A DNA stretch of 64,000 nucleotides, taken from Azolla caroliniana (lineage: Eukaryota > Polypodiophyta). Position 1 is the stretch's first letter; every line of letters begins with the position of its first letter. The stretch covers positions 36,828,001-36,892,000 of the forward strand of contig JBHGNT010000001.1 of assembly GCA_043228905.1 (NCBI GenBank). Direction: 5' to 3'. A program made the position numbers and the translations under genes. The notes under the pieces are model-generated. The model was not told where the DNA came from and searched no databases. It worked only from the letters and a program-made list of their open reading frames with translations. Of this stretch, positions 22,169 through 34,606 are shown piece after piece.

Positions 22169-23190
22169 ATGGCCACAAACCCTCGTAACCCTACTCACCC
22201 TAACCCTAACCCTAACCCCGACCCTCCTTGCTCTCTCGAAGCTTTGTCTCTTCTCAACTGTGTCACTGACAAGCCGTATGATCCCGAAAGATGCATTGCG
22301 CTTCTTTCTGTTCTTCGATCTTGCGTCGAGAAAAAGGTAGGTTCAATATATCATCGTCTTCCTCTACTTCTAAATTCCATGCAACGTGCTTTTTGTGCTA
22401 TTTCTCTTGCGGTTATCTACACATACTGATTGTATCATCACATGATAGGTTTAAGCGGTATTTTTTCTTCAAGAGTTATGTATGTATATATATTCTGTTT
22501 AATCTGATAGAAATGATGGCTTGAGATCATGGTTGCTTTTTTATTCAGTTTTGGTAATCAAGCAATGGTGAGTTCCAGATACCACACACATTATTAGTTC
22601 ACACATTTCTTGCTTTTTCATCCAGTGTTTCTAAGCATGCCATGATTTTTAGGGTTTAGGCGTCATATACCAGTAGCTCTTATCAAAGTGATTGGTTCAG
22701 ACAGTTACTGCCTTGTGAATTAGTAGTTCTTGGTATCTCATGGTCATTTACACATACTAGTGGATCTCAATAAAATGATAGGTTAAGACAATTCGTGCCA
22801 TTTTAGTAATTCATCGGAAGAGTGTCATGAGTTTTTAGGGGGTTTAGTGCTTAGGATTGCATATATCCGAGACTCATTAAAATGAATGGTAGGAATCTTC
22901 TTTCCTTTTGATTCAGTTTTTCCAAGCATCTTATACTAATTTTTATATATTATCATCTGATACAGACCATTCTTGACTTTCGGTTTAGTTTTTCTATATT
23001 CGTTGTGTGCATTTGCATGTACCGTGGGTATCATATAATGATAGCTTCCGACTGATCATGCCTTTCAATACGATTTTTCGCTCAACTTTCAATATGGTTT
23101 GGTCTTATAATGCAGAACGTTATCAGGTTTTCACTAGCAAAAGAAGGGACAGGTTCATTACCTGCAACACAGCCAAGGACATCTAATTGA
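22169..23190 (+). CDS. twin-CX9C (CHCH) mitochondrial intermembrane-space protein
   Basis: Two coding exons, 22169-22336 and 23116-23190, joined across a 779-bp GT-AG intron (AAAAAG|GTAGG ... TGCAG|AACG) in phase 0. The product has 80 residues. Cysteines 21, 31, 42 and 52 form C-x9-C-x10-C-x9-C, the exact spacing of twin-CX9C proteins such as COX23/CHCHD7. These small proteins enter the mitochondrial intermembrane space through the MIA40 disulfide relay, and many help assemble cytochrome oxidase. The tail after the second hairpin (NVIRFSLAKE) ends at TGA. The N-terminal 20 residues are a Pro/Asn-rich stretch encoded by CCCTAA repeats. I chose the ATG at 22169 because the longer frame opens at TTG. 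I cannot say which member of the family it is; the COX23-like label rests on cysteine spacing only. Confidence 0.8.
22198..22218 (+). repeat. CCCTAA repeat inside coding sequence
   Basis: Three CCCTAA units plus a final CCC encode alternating Pro and Asn in the N-terminus of the twin-CX9C protein. The six-base unit equals the TTAGGG telomere type and differs from the seven-base plant unit seen at 8690. It is most simply a coding microsatellite. Confidence 0.7.
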
Positions 23191-25488
23191 GCCATGCACT
23201 TCATACAATATCTTCATGTAGAAAAAGAAAGACAAAGTGCTACTTTTGATATATTAATGCTTTTCATGTTGTATTCGGGGGAAGTTTGACATGACATAAA
23301 TTGGATCAAAAGTTAGTTTGCATTAAAAAAAATTTATCTTGTTGTTTAAATTGGGAGTTGCAAATTCATACACAGTTTCATAAGCAAAAAGGTGCAAAAA
23401 TGCATACGGGGAATGATGTTGAGTATTTATGCATATGCTCTTTCTCTCATGCATGGCTTTCATTTAGAGCCAGCTACTGGCTGTTTACATTAGGCAGTTA
23501 TGTTATGTATCTCTGCCTTGCATTTATCTTCGCATTGTATTGAATACTATGATTCATGTTTTGTATCTCCTCCTCCTAGCATTTATCTTCTCATTGTATT
23601 CAGTCTTCTTTGACTTTAGTCTTGCTGTGAGTTATTGTGAATTGATGAGTGCATATTGTGATAAGAGATCAGGGTTAGATCAAAGGATTTCTCACATAAA
23701 TGGAGTTTATTAAAGATGATTTGTAAGCTACATATAATCTGAGAAGGAGAATTCAATAGTGATTGAGGTCATGATGTGTCTAAAGCACAATATAATATAG
23801 ATACCATAAAGAAAAAGGCGTCTAGAAGGAATACCAAGTGTATGTTTTGAAGGCAAATGTCACCACACTTCATTTTCTCTCATCCTTTCAACAAGTCCCA
23901 CAACTTTCAGCGTTGGGATGTTCTTATGAATGAGTATTTGAGGCACTTCATATATGGATACAGGCATCAAGCTTTAACCATTCTAGCATTGTCCTATTAT
24001 GAGGCATATTACTGCAGTTTTAGATCTACATTCCGATTCTCCTTGTTTTCAAGATCCATTGACGATATTTGTTCAATCGAGAATGTCAGGGGTTTGAGGT
24101 GGCAAAGGTGCATTTTGACATTTATAGAGCATTTTTAGTACAATTTCATAAGTCCCCTTCTTAGGAAGAAGTCACATACAAGGTATGCTGATTTGATGTT
24201 ACATGTCAAAAGTTGCTGCCACATTAGATTCTTCACCAAAATGAGCTATGAAGCAAAGTTCATGTTGTTATTTAGAAACATGTTGGTTTGAATATAGAGT
24301 TAAGATTGACTCTAGCATTAGCATGACTTTGAGTCAGATTTCATGCTTGACCTATTAAGATCACCATCACCATTAAGGAAACTTCCATCTCTCCCTCAAA
24401 GAAGGAATTGCATTTTAGTCCAACAATCTTATTGCTCTTTGCCAAATATTGTACAAACATCCTTGCAAACAAACCTCCAAATTTTGTTGCCAATTTCCTT
24501 TTCGATCATCTTCAGGCTCTATTAATGTGCCATTTGAGACTTTACAAACTTTATTTGACATTTGGCAAGAAGAAACCATTTTAGCAATCATTATATTGTT
24601 GTACAAACACATATTCATTGACACCTATGATACAACAAAAAAAACTAAAGGCCATTTTTATAATGTCCTTGTATTTCAAAGTAGAAGAAGACAAGAAAAT
24701 GCCTAAAGTCTTTTGAATAAGTTGTGCAATAAATCCTCAAATAACATAAACAGGTATAAAGCATCAACATCACTCCTAAAACTTTACATCACAGAAAACT
24801 TGAACAAACTCTAAATTTTGTGGTGTTTCTTTTCTCTCAAAATTCAACTCTTTACCACTTGCCAATTACGTTTCTTGTTGTTAATTGAGCTGGTTGTTAG
24901 GATCACCCACATCGTGTGCTGAAACATTTACACATTGTCTACTACTACTACTGCTATGAGTCATGCTAATTGTAGTAAAGACACATACTAATGATAGTAC
25001 ATGTAACGTTCTTTGAGAATATTTCCACTCGCAGGACTAAAAAACTTCATTTCCTTTGTGAAGCAATTGTGGTTGTCATTGGGATCACCCACATCATGTA
25101 CTGAAACATTTTCACATTGTCTACTACTACTACTACGAGTCATGTTAATTGTAGTAAAGACACATACTAATGATAGTACATGTAACATTCTTTGAGAATA
25201 TTTCCACTACACTTATTGAGATTATTTCCACTCGCGGGACTAAAAAACTTAATTTCCTTTGTGAAGCCTCTATAACATCTTCTTACCAGATATTGGGTTT
25301 CCTTGAAACTTTAATGCTACACATCCTTACAATAAACATGTACAATGAACAATGGCAAGAACTTGAATAATTTTTTCACAAGAGTATGAAAGAATCTCTT
25401 AGCTTATTTGTTGCACAAAAAGTATAATTTATCCGACTTCAAGATCCAATCTTTTTCCATGTTTCCTTGTACCTTGCCCTTAATTCGT
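23191..25488. other. intergenic with a 182-bp tandem duplication
   Basis: No supported gene. The open frames at 23301-23543 and 23857-24138 have no domain. The tandem duplication at 24901-25275 is listed separately. Confidence 0.5.
24901..25275. repeat. tandem duplication, period about 182 bp
   Basis: Both units begin GATCACCCACATC (24901 and 25083) and share long stretches such as AATTGTAGTAAAGACACA and CATGTAAC.TTCTTTGAGAA. The second unit has a small internal duplication around its ATTTCCACT motif. The similarity is high, so the duplication is fairly recent. Confidence 0.85.
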
Positions 25489-28328
25489 TCACTTCACTCT
25501 TGTATCCTCCTTGCCTGATCTTTCGTATAGTGTCTTATATACAATCCGAGTCCGGATAGACAAGATCACGGAAAGCACCACGCCGATAACACACACAGCT
25601 GACATTATCAAGAAAGTCAAGCGGAAACACACTGCCCCAGTACATGTCGTGGATTCAGATGAAACGACCATGGAATAGAGTCCTACAGCATTTTGCTTTG
25701 CCGCTTCTCGGTCATAAAGATAACCTGCAAGGATTCCAGAAAAGAACACTGATCCCACCGGATTTGCAAGAGTGTAGACATTGTAAAGCATGCCAAAGCT
25801 TTTCATCCCAAAGATCTCTGAGACAATGGGTGGCACAATACCCCAGTGAGAACCATACCCTATTCCAATGAAAAGAGTTCCAACATATAATGTGCCTGGC
25901 CATGCCATAGCAAAAAGGAAATGACCAATCACCATTATGATTTGTGCGAACGCCAGAGCCCATGACCGAGGAAGTGAATACTTTCTGTAGAAGTAGAGCC
26001 AATCAACACAAGGAAACCATTACGTGATTATCTAATAAAACTTTATTAAAAATCTAAGAATACTTTATTGATTATCTGAGACATTTGATAGTGATCTAGG
26101 ACACTTGACTAATGAACTGAATCCACAAAAAGAAAGCATTGTCTCTTGATGTGATTATCTAAGACCTTGATTAATGATTTAAAACACAGTTGTTTAATCA
26201 CCTAAAACAATTTTTACCAATGACCTAAGACACTTGAAAGATGATCAAGGAAATTGATCAATGGTTAAACATTTGACAAGATATTTTTTGACTAGTTATC
26301 TAAGACATTATTAATGATTTAAAACTCTTCAACTAACTACCCAAAACACGATGAAAGAACTCAAACTTGAAGTATGACCAAAAGACTGATTCATGGCGTA
26401 AATGCTAAACTGGAACGGTTTCCTTAAATAATTGACTAATTATCACAAGCAAAAGCTTGGATTGAGCACCTGGCAAGAATTTCTGACGCATAGCCTCCAA
26501 TAAGACGGCCTAAGAAGTTCCAAATGCTCATCATTGAAACAAAGATGTTTGAATTGCTATATCCTTGAGATTGACTCATTTGCCCCATGTTATCAATGGC
26601 AGTCAAACCCGTAGCAGCTCCACATAACAAGGACCAAAAGAGCAACCAAAAGTCAGCCTTCACGAGGGCTTGAAGAAGAGTGAAATCTTCTCCTCGTCTC
26701 GGACCCTTCTTTTTCTTCACTCTCACTGCCCCTTTTGCTGCCGCTAATATAATGCGATTTCGAATCTTGGTAATTTCATGCTCTTTTATGTCATCAGGGA
26801 GTAGCTCAATATTTACTGGTTTTTCATCCTCTAACTCGCTAAAATCAACCGATCCCGTAAAGCTCCCGGCTCGGCTTGAAGTTCCATTTCGATTTTGCCC
26901 TAAATCATTGCTTGTAAAACCAACATCTGCCATTGGAATTTGCTCACTCAAAAGAGGAGTTACAACCTCAGTGTCCTCTTGAGGTGTCCTGACAAGTTGT
27001 GAACCAGTAATGATCTTACTGTTCACAGGAACCTGGTTCTTCGTCCTTACATACCATGACACAAGAGGAGTGGCAAGGGGTAGCAATACAAGGAAGAGCA
27101 AGATTATAGTGATGGTTAATCTCAACGAGAAACTTAATGTAACAAAGTCTTGCACGACCAAAACACCCATTAGATAGATGGCCAAGACAAGGCAATCAGC
27201 ATAGATGAATGTGAAACCAATAGACTCAGATCTTGTGCTATCTCCTGTCTTCACTCTGATTGGTCGGATAATGAACATAACAACGACAGCCACCATAGTT
27301 GGGCCTACTGCAACAATGAAGAGAAAAGCAGCCTCATCTGGTGCAAAGAAAGTAGTGTATATTTGAGTAAAAATAGCTCCACAAAGTCCCGTAAATCCCT
27401 TCAGTAGCCCGACAACATGGCCTCGACTCTTTGGAAAGTTGCGAACATTTGTTACCAATGCAGCCGTGTTGAAATAGGTCTCTCCATTTGTGCCAATGAA
27501 TGTAAGTATACAGATCTACGGAAGGACAATAAGAGTAGAATAGATCAGCCAAGGATATGCAAGGATCCATGCATCTATAAGAAAGAAAGACAAAGAACTA
27601 GCTCCTGTAAATTGGCACATTAGGTTAAATGCCTTTATGGACCCTTTGCTACACTGAGACATCTCTACTATAACAAAGGTATATATCTAAATACACAGAA
27701 TCTAATGACGAAGATGACAGACAATCATGAAGCAGAAGAATTAGAAAATATCATGAGCTACATCCGAATTCGTTTAAGTGAGGTTTCGATGACAAAGCAA
27801 GATAAATCAAAACAGAGGAATACAGATTTGATGTACAACGAAAAATAGTGATAACGAATACTCTTCAGATCCATAGAGACACACAAAGTGAATGATGATG
27901 ATATGAAACTACGTTCAAACCAAATTACTTGTATACAAACCGGAAGAAATAGAAGCACATGGATGGACGGAACTTACAGCCCAAAAAGGAAGAGCGGAGA
28001 CTCTCTGAGTGACAACAAGCCATAGCCAACCATATCCAACAAGGTTCTGAATAGCTCCAACAAAAATCAGACCCGAAGGAGGAAGAACTTCACAAAGGTA
28101 TCCTGCAAGAAAACCTATAGAATCACCAAAGTCTTTAGCATTCCCTAATATATTGATCTGTTGTTGATTATAACCTAACGAGGTTTTTATCAAAGGGGAA
28201 TAGCTCCCAAAAGCATATCCAATTCCAGCACAAGCTTGAATCCAGAAAGACGCTACGAGAACTAACCATCTGCTCTGCCAGAACTTCGATGCTAAAGAAG
28301 AAGAAGAGGAAAGATCATCGATCGGCAT
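25489..28328 (-). CDS. nodulin-like / NFD4-type major facilitator transporter
   Basis: Three coding exons on the minus strand, 28328-27978, 27515-26470 and 25984-25489, give 630 residues. Introns of 462 and 485 bp have GT-AG ends (GGGCT|GTAAGT; CGTAG|ATCTG; GCCAG|GTGCTC; CTACAG|AAAG). The N-terminal part is the nodulin-like domain (RWLVLVASFWIQACAGIGYAFGSYSP, then LGYNQQQINILGNAKDFGDS and FPKSRGHVVGLLKGFTGL). The C-terminal half is an MFS bundle (GLTAIDNMGQMSQSQGY, IWNFLGRLIGGYASE, GIGYGSHWGIVPPIVSEIFG). About 12 membrane segments are expected, with a hydrophilic loop between the halves. Family members are membrane transporters of mostly unknown substrate; NFD4 was named for a nuclear-fusion defect in Arabidopsis. 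The open frame starts at ATT three codons upstream; the first ATG is at 28328. Confidence 0.92.
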
Positions 28329-28569
28329 AGCGATCAATGAAGATTCACAGTTAGAACTTTGAAAACAAAAATGTGGGTTTAGTTCTTGATGATAATGATA
28401 CTTAAGATGGGTTCTTCCTCATCATCGTTGTAACAGATGCTTCAGCTCGTTCTAGATATATAGATATAGATATCGATATAGAAAATCGATCAAATTTGAA
28501 TGTTTGGAGATATTTTGTGTATCATTTTGTCGATGTGATTAGATTTGAAAGGTGCATATATTTGGGGGT

Positions 28570-28572
<3 letters not shown>

Positions 28573-28624
<52 letters not shown>

Positions 28625-28689
28625 GATTTGTTCGTGTCATTCATTCTTCAGATTTTCAACTTCATCAGATGTCCGCAAGGGAATTTTCT

Positions 28690-28720
<31 letters not shown>

Positions 28721-28728
28721 CCTCTCTC
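28573..28728. repeat. two (TC)n microsatellites
   Basis: A long pure TC run (28573-28623) and a second, slightly interrupted one (28686-28728) about 60 bases apart, 245-400 bases upstream of the NFD4-type start codon. On the gene strand they read as GA repeats, common in plant promoters and leaders. Confidence 0.9.
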
Positions 28729-28794
28729 AACCTTTAGAATAATTGTCGTCTTCTTCTTCTGCTGCTTGTCCTATTTAGTTTCGAACTTTGGATG

Positions 28795-28905
28795 GGAATC
28801 GGCAACGGTTCGGTTTCGCCTTAACCGGTTTGGCCTTGTCCAAACCTAGCCGGTTAAGCCTAAACTGGCTCGGGAGTTTCCGAACCTGAACCAAACCGAT
28901 TACAT
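28795..28905 (+). repeat. partial copy of the MITE-like element
   Basis: It begins GGAATCGGCAACGG and contains GGTTTGGCCTTGTCCAAACC and GAACCTGAACCAAACCGAT. The element at 41066-41299, read on the minus strand, has the same words in the same order (GGAATCGACAAC, TTTTGGCCTTGTCCAAACC, AACTTGAACCAAACCAAT). The far end is missing, so this copy is truncated. Confidence 0.55.
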
Positions 28906-31900
28906 GCGTGAGTAGGAATGGAATTACAACATTGTCATGTGCATGTGATGTAAACTTGCAATATTATGCTCGAAAAAATCAGTTATATGCAAGTGACATT
29001 CAAGATGGGTTAATTTGACATCTCACCTTGAATATCATCATGGTAGGTTCTTTCTAATACAATTTATTATTACTTTAATAATCACTCTCCATGTGCTACT
29101 GAATGGAACATTTATACTTCTTATCGATCACCAATTGGTTATTAGCATTGTCGAATGCATTCTAAAGCTTTATAATTCCTAAAGGTGGGTTCATCCATGT
29201 TAAAAAATAAGATGCACGCAACCATGTAGTTGTCAGACATCGAGAAAACCTCCTAGCCCAATAAAATGTGAAAGACTTTAGTTAAATATGCATATAAAAT
29301 TATGTATGGTTGTCCTAACTATTCTACATTCAAGTTTTATCTAGACTCAACACATGTCTAATTGTATGATATATTCTCCTAAATCTAGTTGGCGACCTTT
29401 CAATCTGCCTAGAAGAACATCTATATAGTAAAATGAAGCTATTTAGAAACTAGGTGAAATTATGAGCATTGTACGTTGAGATGACCATGTAGATTTGCAT
29501 ATATAACGTACTGCTAGTTTGTGTAGTTGTCATAAACATAGACAACAATAAATAGTCATATGATTATGAATCAAACATTAAGAATACTAATTGTGTTTTG
29601 AGTAATGTTCTCGATATTTGATTGACCAATGGTCATTTTATACAATCATGCAACACCATTAAATTCAATCGAAGTTTTTCTAGCAATATTTTTGAAATCC
29701 TCTTTAATATGCATCGAGTTGTCAACAACATTTAAGATTCCTTGCAATGATTTGTATTTAAAACCTTAACACATTAATAGCACACAATTCACATTATATG
29801 GTTAGATTGTCAATGCATGTGCAAGTTTGGCATATCAACATGTTTAAAAACCTGTCCTCTTTTCCCAAATCATTAGTTCAACTTTTGATGGTTGGAATAT
29901 AACCTTTATGACGTAGCTCAATAATCACACTTGTCAGATGTTTCATTAACACATACATGGTAAGAGATCATAATTCGTAACACTAATAACTATCAGCCTT
30001 CTTAAACTATAGATATTGTTCAATGATATAGGAAAACATGAACGCAATATGAAAACCCATATCAACGTTTGGCATGAGATAATAGATCATAATTAAAATG
30101 CAAGCTGCAAAACTTTCATCACCACAATAATGTATGTAGTGAGAGACAAAAGAAGATGAGTAAGATTCTTATGCTCAATGTACAAGTTACTCACGCGGAT
30201 GGAGTCGTTATTATAGGATCGCCTCCACATTATATGCTTGAACATTCAATAATAATATTAATATAACCACAAGATACTAGTGCAATGTGCAAACCCAATA
30301 TTTTTATCAGATAGGTAGATTACAAATAGTGAGTAGGCTACAAATGAATGTGTGAGACCAAGGTACAAAGAGAATTAAAAATGAATTATTCTAGCATTAT
30401 CATCAACAAAATTGCTCATTCTAGTTACATTATATTATTAAAATATAAAAATTGCCCTTGATCAAGGATGTTTTTGAAGGACCATGTTCAAAGCTTGAAC
30501 CTTTTGCATCTAGTCACACAACAATATAAATATAAAAATGATTGATTATCATCTATGCATCATATATAAATATAAAATTTTGTTTCTTAATGCACTCTAT
30601 GATCAATCATGTGTATGTGAAAAATAGATGCTGTAAATGGAAATATCTTCCTTGTCATCTATTCATGATGTTATTCGATGTTCCTTAAAAGACTTCTTAA
30701 ATGCGAATGTTAGCTCCTAGCCAATTAGATTCCAATATCATACAAAGAATGTTACCCTTTGAAATTAGAATCATGAAAAGGGATAACCAATCATGCTCGT
30801 CATACTTGGTCCACAACTTTACCTTCCGTCGTGCAAAATACACTTTACCTTCCAAAATAATTCATATAGAACTTTTCAATTTAACTATTTATGGCTGTTT
30901 ACAAGCAATAATGTGGGTAGGTCTTTGCTGTAGTGCACTTCCCTTCATACACTTGTGTTTTCAATCACGTGTCAAAGAGCCTTGAATTTTTTTTCTTTTA
31001 ACTTACAGACTATACCCCAACATTGTAAACAAGAGGAAAAGATTTGATCAAAGGTAGTTTAACGTAAACACATCACACTCACCACACTCCATAAATTTGA
31101 CAAGTTGTATGCACCCTACCAGCAACCATTGAATCATTCAGCAACTACCATTACTACATTGTACAGGGCAAAGGTGTTGGAAACCCCACCAATGCTTACA
31201 AAAAAACCACACCAGAGTTGAACCATGTGCATAGACTTAATAGGAGGTATTCGCCATAGCGTAGAAATGAAGACAATACACAAAAGTGAGAGACTACAGG
31301 TAGACATTATACAGAAACAATGCTGGGCGTACATCAGTTATCCCCCACCAACAAAATCAGTTCCTCTCTTCCAGCTAATTTCATCCCCCTTCTTTCTTCA
31401 GAAAACGTTTGTAATAAAAAGCGTAGGATAAGAAATTTTGCACTTTTTATCCAGAAAGGATGTATAAACAAGAAGATTATTTAATGAAATGGGTTAGAAG
31501 GTCTCACTCCTGAGCAACAAGTGCACACCTCATCCAGAAGGAACAGCATACTGCACCAACAGACATGCACTCTAAAATAAGGATTGTCTAGGTGCTGATT
31601 TACCTTAACCATGAACTGTCAACCCAAACAGCCTATAACCTAGCAGATTAAGCTTCAGACAAGACACAAATTTCCAAAGTACTCCCTCAATCTTAGCAGT
31701 CATCAATAATTCCTTTATGCATTGGATTATTTACACACTTTTCAGTTCAATAAAAGCTCTCTATGTTCAGTTAAATAATATATTACACCTGGGATGAGAC
31801 CACATTCTAATCAACCCATGGATACCACACCCAAATCAAGCAATGGATGATCATCTTTTTAATTCGTTCAATTCATGACCAAAATACTGGCCTACCATTC

Positions 31901-32372
31901 TACAGATACCATCATGACTCACTCCTAACATTGTAAGTGACTAGAGATCCCCAGAAGTATATATGCAATCGCATTTCACTTTAACTAAAGACATAACAAT
32001 GAAGTTCTCATTGTTTCATATTCCAAATCAACATATTTTCGAAAGTCATCAGAGCTTTAGATTATGATGATACCACAACATTCAACCCTGTGTAAGTTAC
32101 CAAATAGGAAAACACACATGAGACAATTTGAAAATAGCAAGAGGTTGGTTTCCAAGCAAACTCACATATGGCAAAGGCTACCCAGGACAATTAACAAACA
32201 TGTAGAAAGAGCTTTTAAGAGCAAAATCAAAATTGAGTCTATACCAACGGCTCATTGAGGGAGTTACATCAAGATCATAAAAACGCATCAGAATCCAATA
32301 AACTATTAAAAAGAAGTAGAAAAAGGGATATCCTAAAACTCAGAAGTAGAAAAAGGCATAAAGTATAACGTT

Positions 32373-33472
32373 TCAAGGCTCTGCAATAGTAACCTCTACT
32401 TCCACTCCAGGTTCAATTGTGATGGAGGTAATCTGTTTAACAACCTCAGAAGAACTATGAAGGTCGATTACCCTTTTATGCACTCGGAGCTCAAACCTGT
32501 CAAAAGTGTTTGTTCCTGCAATTTCAACAGACGATCAGCAATTCATCAAGTTTAAAAACATGATAACAGAAAATATCTACATTAATACTATAGCAAGTCT
32601 GAAGTTTGCTTTTTAAGGAATGCATATGTTGCAAACTATAACAACCATGGACAAACCACTGGACCTGAAGAGATCAGTAAAATTGTTATAATACAAATAG
32701 CTGCATGTTAGTATTCAAGGAATAAATACAATATAGAACACCATGTCCAGTAGCTGAACTACAACGTTCTAATTCAGTGAAAATATACAAGACATTGATT
32801 TTAACTTCAACTCCCCATGAGACCGTGGTTACAGCAATCCAAATGGTAAAATAGTTGAATGGACACAATACAAAAAAAGGAAAAATATAACAATGTGAAG
32901 AACTAACCTTCCCCACAAGGAGACTTGCGAGTTGTGATGCGAAGCACCTTGGTAGGCATTCTAACAGGTCCTTTCACTTTAAGCATCTTCTCTTTGGCAC
33001 CACGAACCAAATCAGCACAAACTATATAACATAGAATCAAAGGAAAAAGCATGAAAGTTCACATCAAGCATAAGGTTAACAGATAAAATGCATCTTCTTT
33101 ATTCTTAAATGACATAGCTATGTCCAAAAATGCCCCAGGACCCAAGTTACAAGAGAGTATAACAAGACTCACAGCAATAAATTGCTCTCAATTTGGTTAG
33201 CTAATACAATTATACAGTAACAGTTGATCTGACAACATATTCGCTCAAATATACATACAATACTTCTCTCCCTAGTTTACCAAGGGCATTTCAGAATATT
33301 TCACAACTATATAGAAGTGTCTTGATATAATATAGATATCAATGCCCTTACCTTTTTCTAAATTTTTAATACTCTTTGAAGAAAGAGTGATACGAATCCT
33401 GTGTAATGCCTCCTGTGGTTCTTCAAAACCCAACTTTCCAGGCTTCACAGCTGGTGGCATTGTCATTGCCAT
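32373..33472 (-). CDS. RPS20: small ribosomal subunit protein uS10 (40S S20)
   Basis: Three coding exons on the minus strand, 33472-33352, 33021-32908 and 32515-32373, encode 125 residues, the normal length for eukaryotic uS10. Splice sites fit (GAAAAAG|GTAAGG; ATATAG|TTTGTG; GGGAAG|GTTAGT; TTGCAG|GAACA) and phases agree (1, 1). Diagnostic stretches are [37 protein letters not shown] and [19 protein letters not shown]. The protein sits in the head of the 40S subunit. The start ATG lies one base after an AG acceptor, and a matching donor (ACAG|GTATTT, last exon base 34415) indicates a 5'UTR intron of about 940 bp. The first coding exon holds three ATGs within five codons; I took the first. Promoter motifs typical of ribosomal protein genes lie upstream. 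Confidence 0.95.
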
Positions 33473-33473
33473 T

Positions 33474-34414
33474 CTGAAAACACGAGTTAAAAATGTTCAA
33501 ACAATAACTCTCACTCGGTTCAAAAGACGCTACTTTCCCAACGAAAAATAATTTGGTAAAAGTACAAGCAGTGTTTAACATCTGCTTGAAGCAAGAAGAC
33601 TTTCAAATTTATAGGAAGCGTTTTCACAGGTCTATGGACTCGAAAAGGGACAGTTAAATTCAATAGCGAAACTTAAATATACCAACGTTTATAGCTATAG
33701 GGAAAATGAAGAAATAATTCAGACATAAAAATACAACTTAGAAAAAAGGCGGGGGGAAGCTTCATTTACATTATGTTAATTCAAAGAAATATACTGCATT
33801 AGCAACGTCAGATAATATCAGAAACCTCATGGCTATATATATATATGGACTAAAATTGAAAACTAGTAACGTAAAGTAGACTCTAAAATAATATTAGCAA
33901 AACATAAAATATTTCTCTTATTGTGACTTCGATCAACTTCGGTGAGACGTTTGGGGCACATTCTCGAATTATTCTTTGTGACGGATAAGATGAGAAGTAG
34001 GCTTCAAGGAAAAAGAACACCGTAACTCACGCCGAGACAATAACAGAAAAAATTCAACAAAACAAGCTACAATAAGGCTTCAGAAGCTTCAGCAATAAGA
34101 TATTCTGTAAATAGTACGACCACCTTCTAGTCTATTTTTGCGAATAATCAATTAATTCCTCTAGAAACAGAAAACTGGGATCTTCGAATGCTACGAACCC
34201 TAAGCAAATCTCCAATATTTCTGATCAATATCTCGACGGTAAAATACGACCGTTTTTCAGAAGTTAATGGAGATGTAAAGCATTTCTAACCAGAGGAAAA
34301 CTAGCAAAGCGAAATAAGATCCCATTGTCCACTGACTATTGACAACATACATCCCATTCCTGCCTTCGAATTCATAGGTAGAATGTGAAAGTAAAGCGTA
34401 AGAGAGGCAAATAC
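33474..34414 (-). other. 5'UTR intron of the uS10 gene
   Basis: The donor ACAG|GTATTT and acceptor TTTTCAG|AATGGC on the minus strand bracket about 941 AT-rich bases. Plant ribosomal protein genes often have a leader intron. The acceptor lies one base before the start codon. Confidence 0.7.
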
Positions 34415-34517
34415 CTGTATAATCGATCCCCCGAGACAGACACCGAGAAGGCCGCTTGCTGAGGGGAGGAAAGAGAAGCTACTTCCTCGTCTTTCGTCTT
34501 CTTCAAAGAAATCTGAG

Positions 34518-34606
34518 AAACCCTAGTGCCTGCGATTATATGGGCGTGGGTGTGGCCCTTTGCCCTCTGGTTTCACACACAAAGGAAGTCCACATTTCCT
34601 TGGGCT
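34518..34606. promoter_or_regulatory. uS10 promoter: telo-box, TATA-like site, site II motif
   Basis: AAACCCTA (telo-box) at 34518-34525, a TATAAT on the minus strand at 34535-34540, and TGGGCT (site II type, TGGGCY) at 34601-34606. Telo-boxes combined with site II elements are a known signature of plant ribosomal-protein and other growth-linked promoters. It fits the gene directly downstream on the minus strand. Confidence 0.6.

Larger units (their letters stand above)
28329..32372. other. intergenic; TC microsatellites, AT-rich
   Basis: Two (TC)n tracts, at 28573-28623 and about 28686-28728, lie in the upstream region of the NFD4-type gene. A MITE-related block follows at 28795-28905. From about 28920 to 32370 I see AT-rich sequence with no supported gene; the end is the 3' flank of the uS10 gene. 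Confidence 0.5.

Noticed and set aside
22198-22218. CCCTAA run as a telomere or chromosome end
   Set aside because: It is only about three units, lies within a coding exon, and is not the seven-base plant unit.
28496-28849. 117-residue open frame over TC repeats
   Set aside because: Leu-Ser repeats from a TC microsatellite; it overlaps the NFD4-type promoter region.
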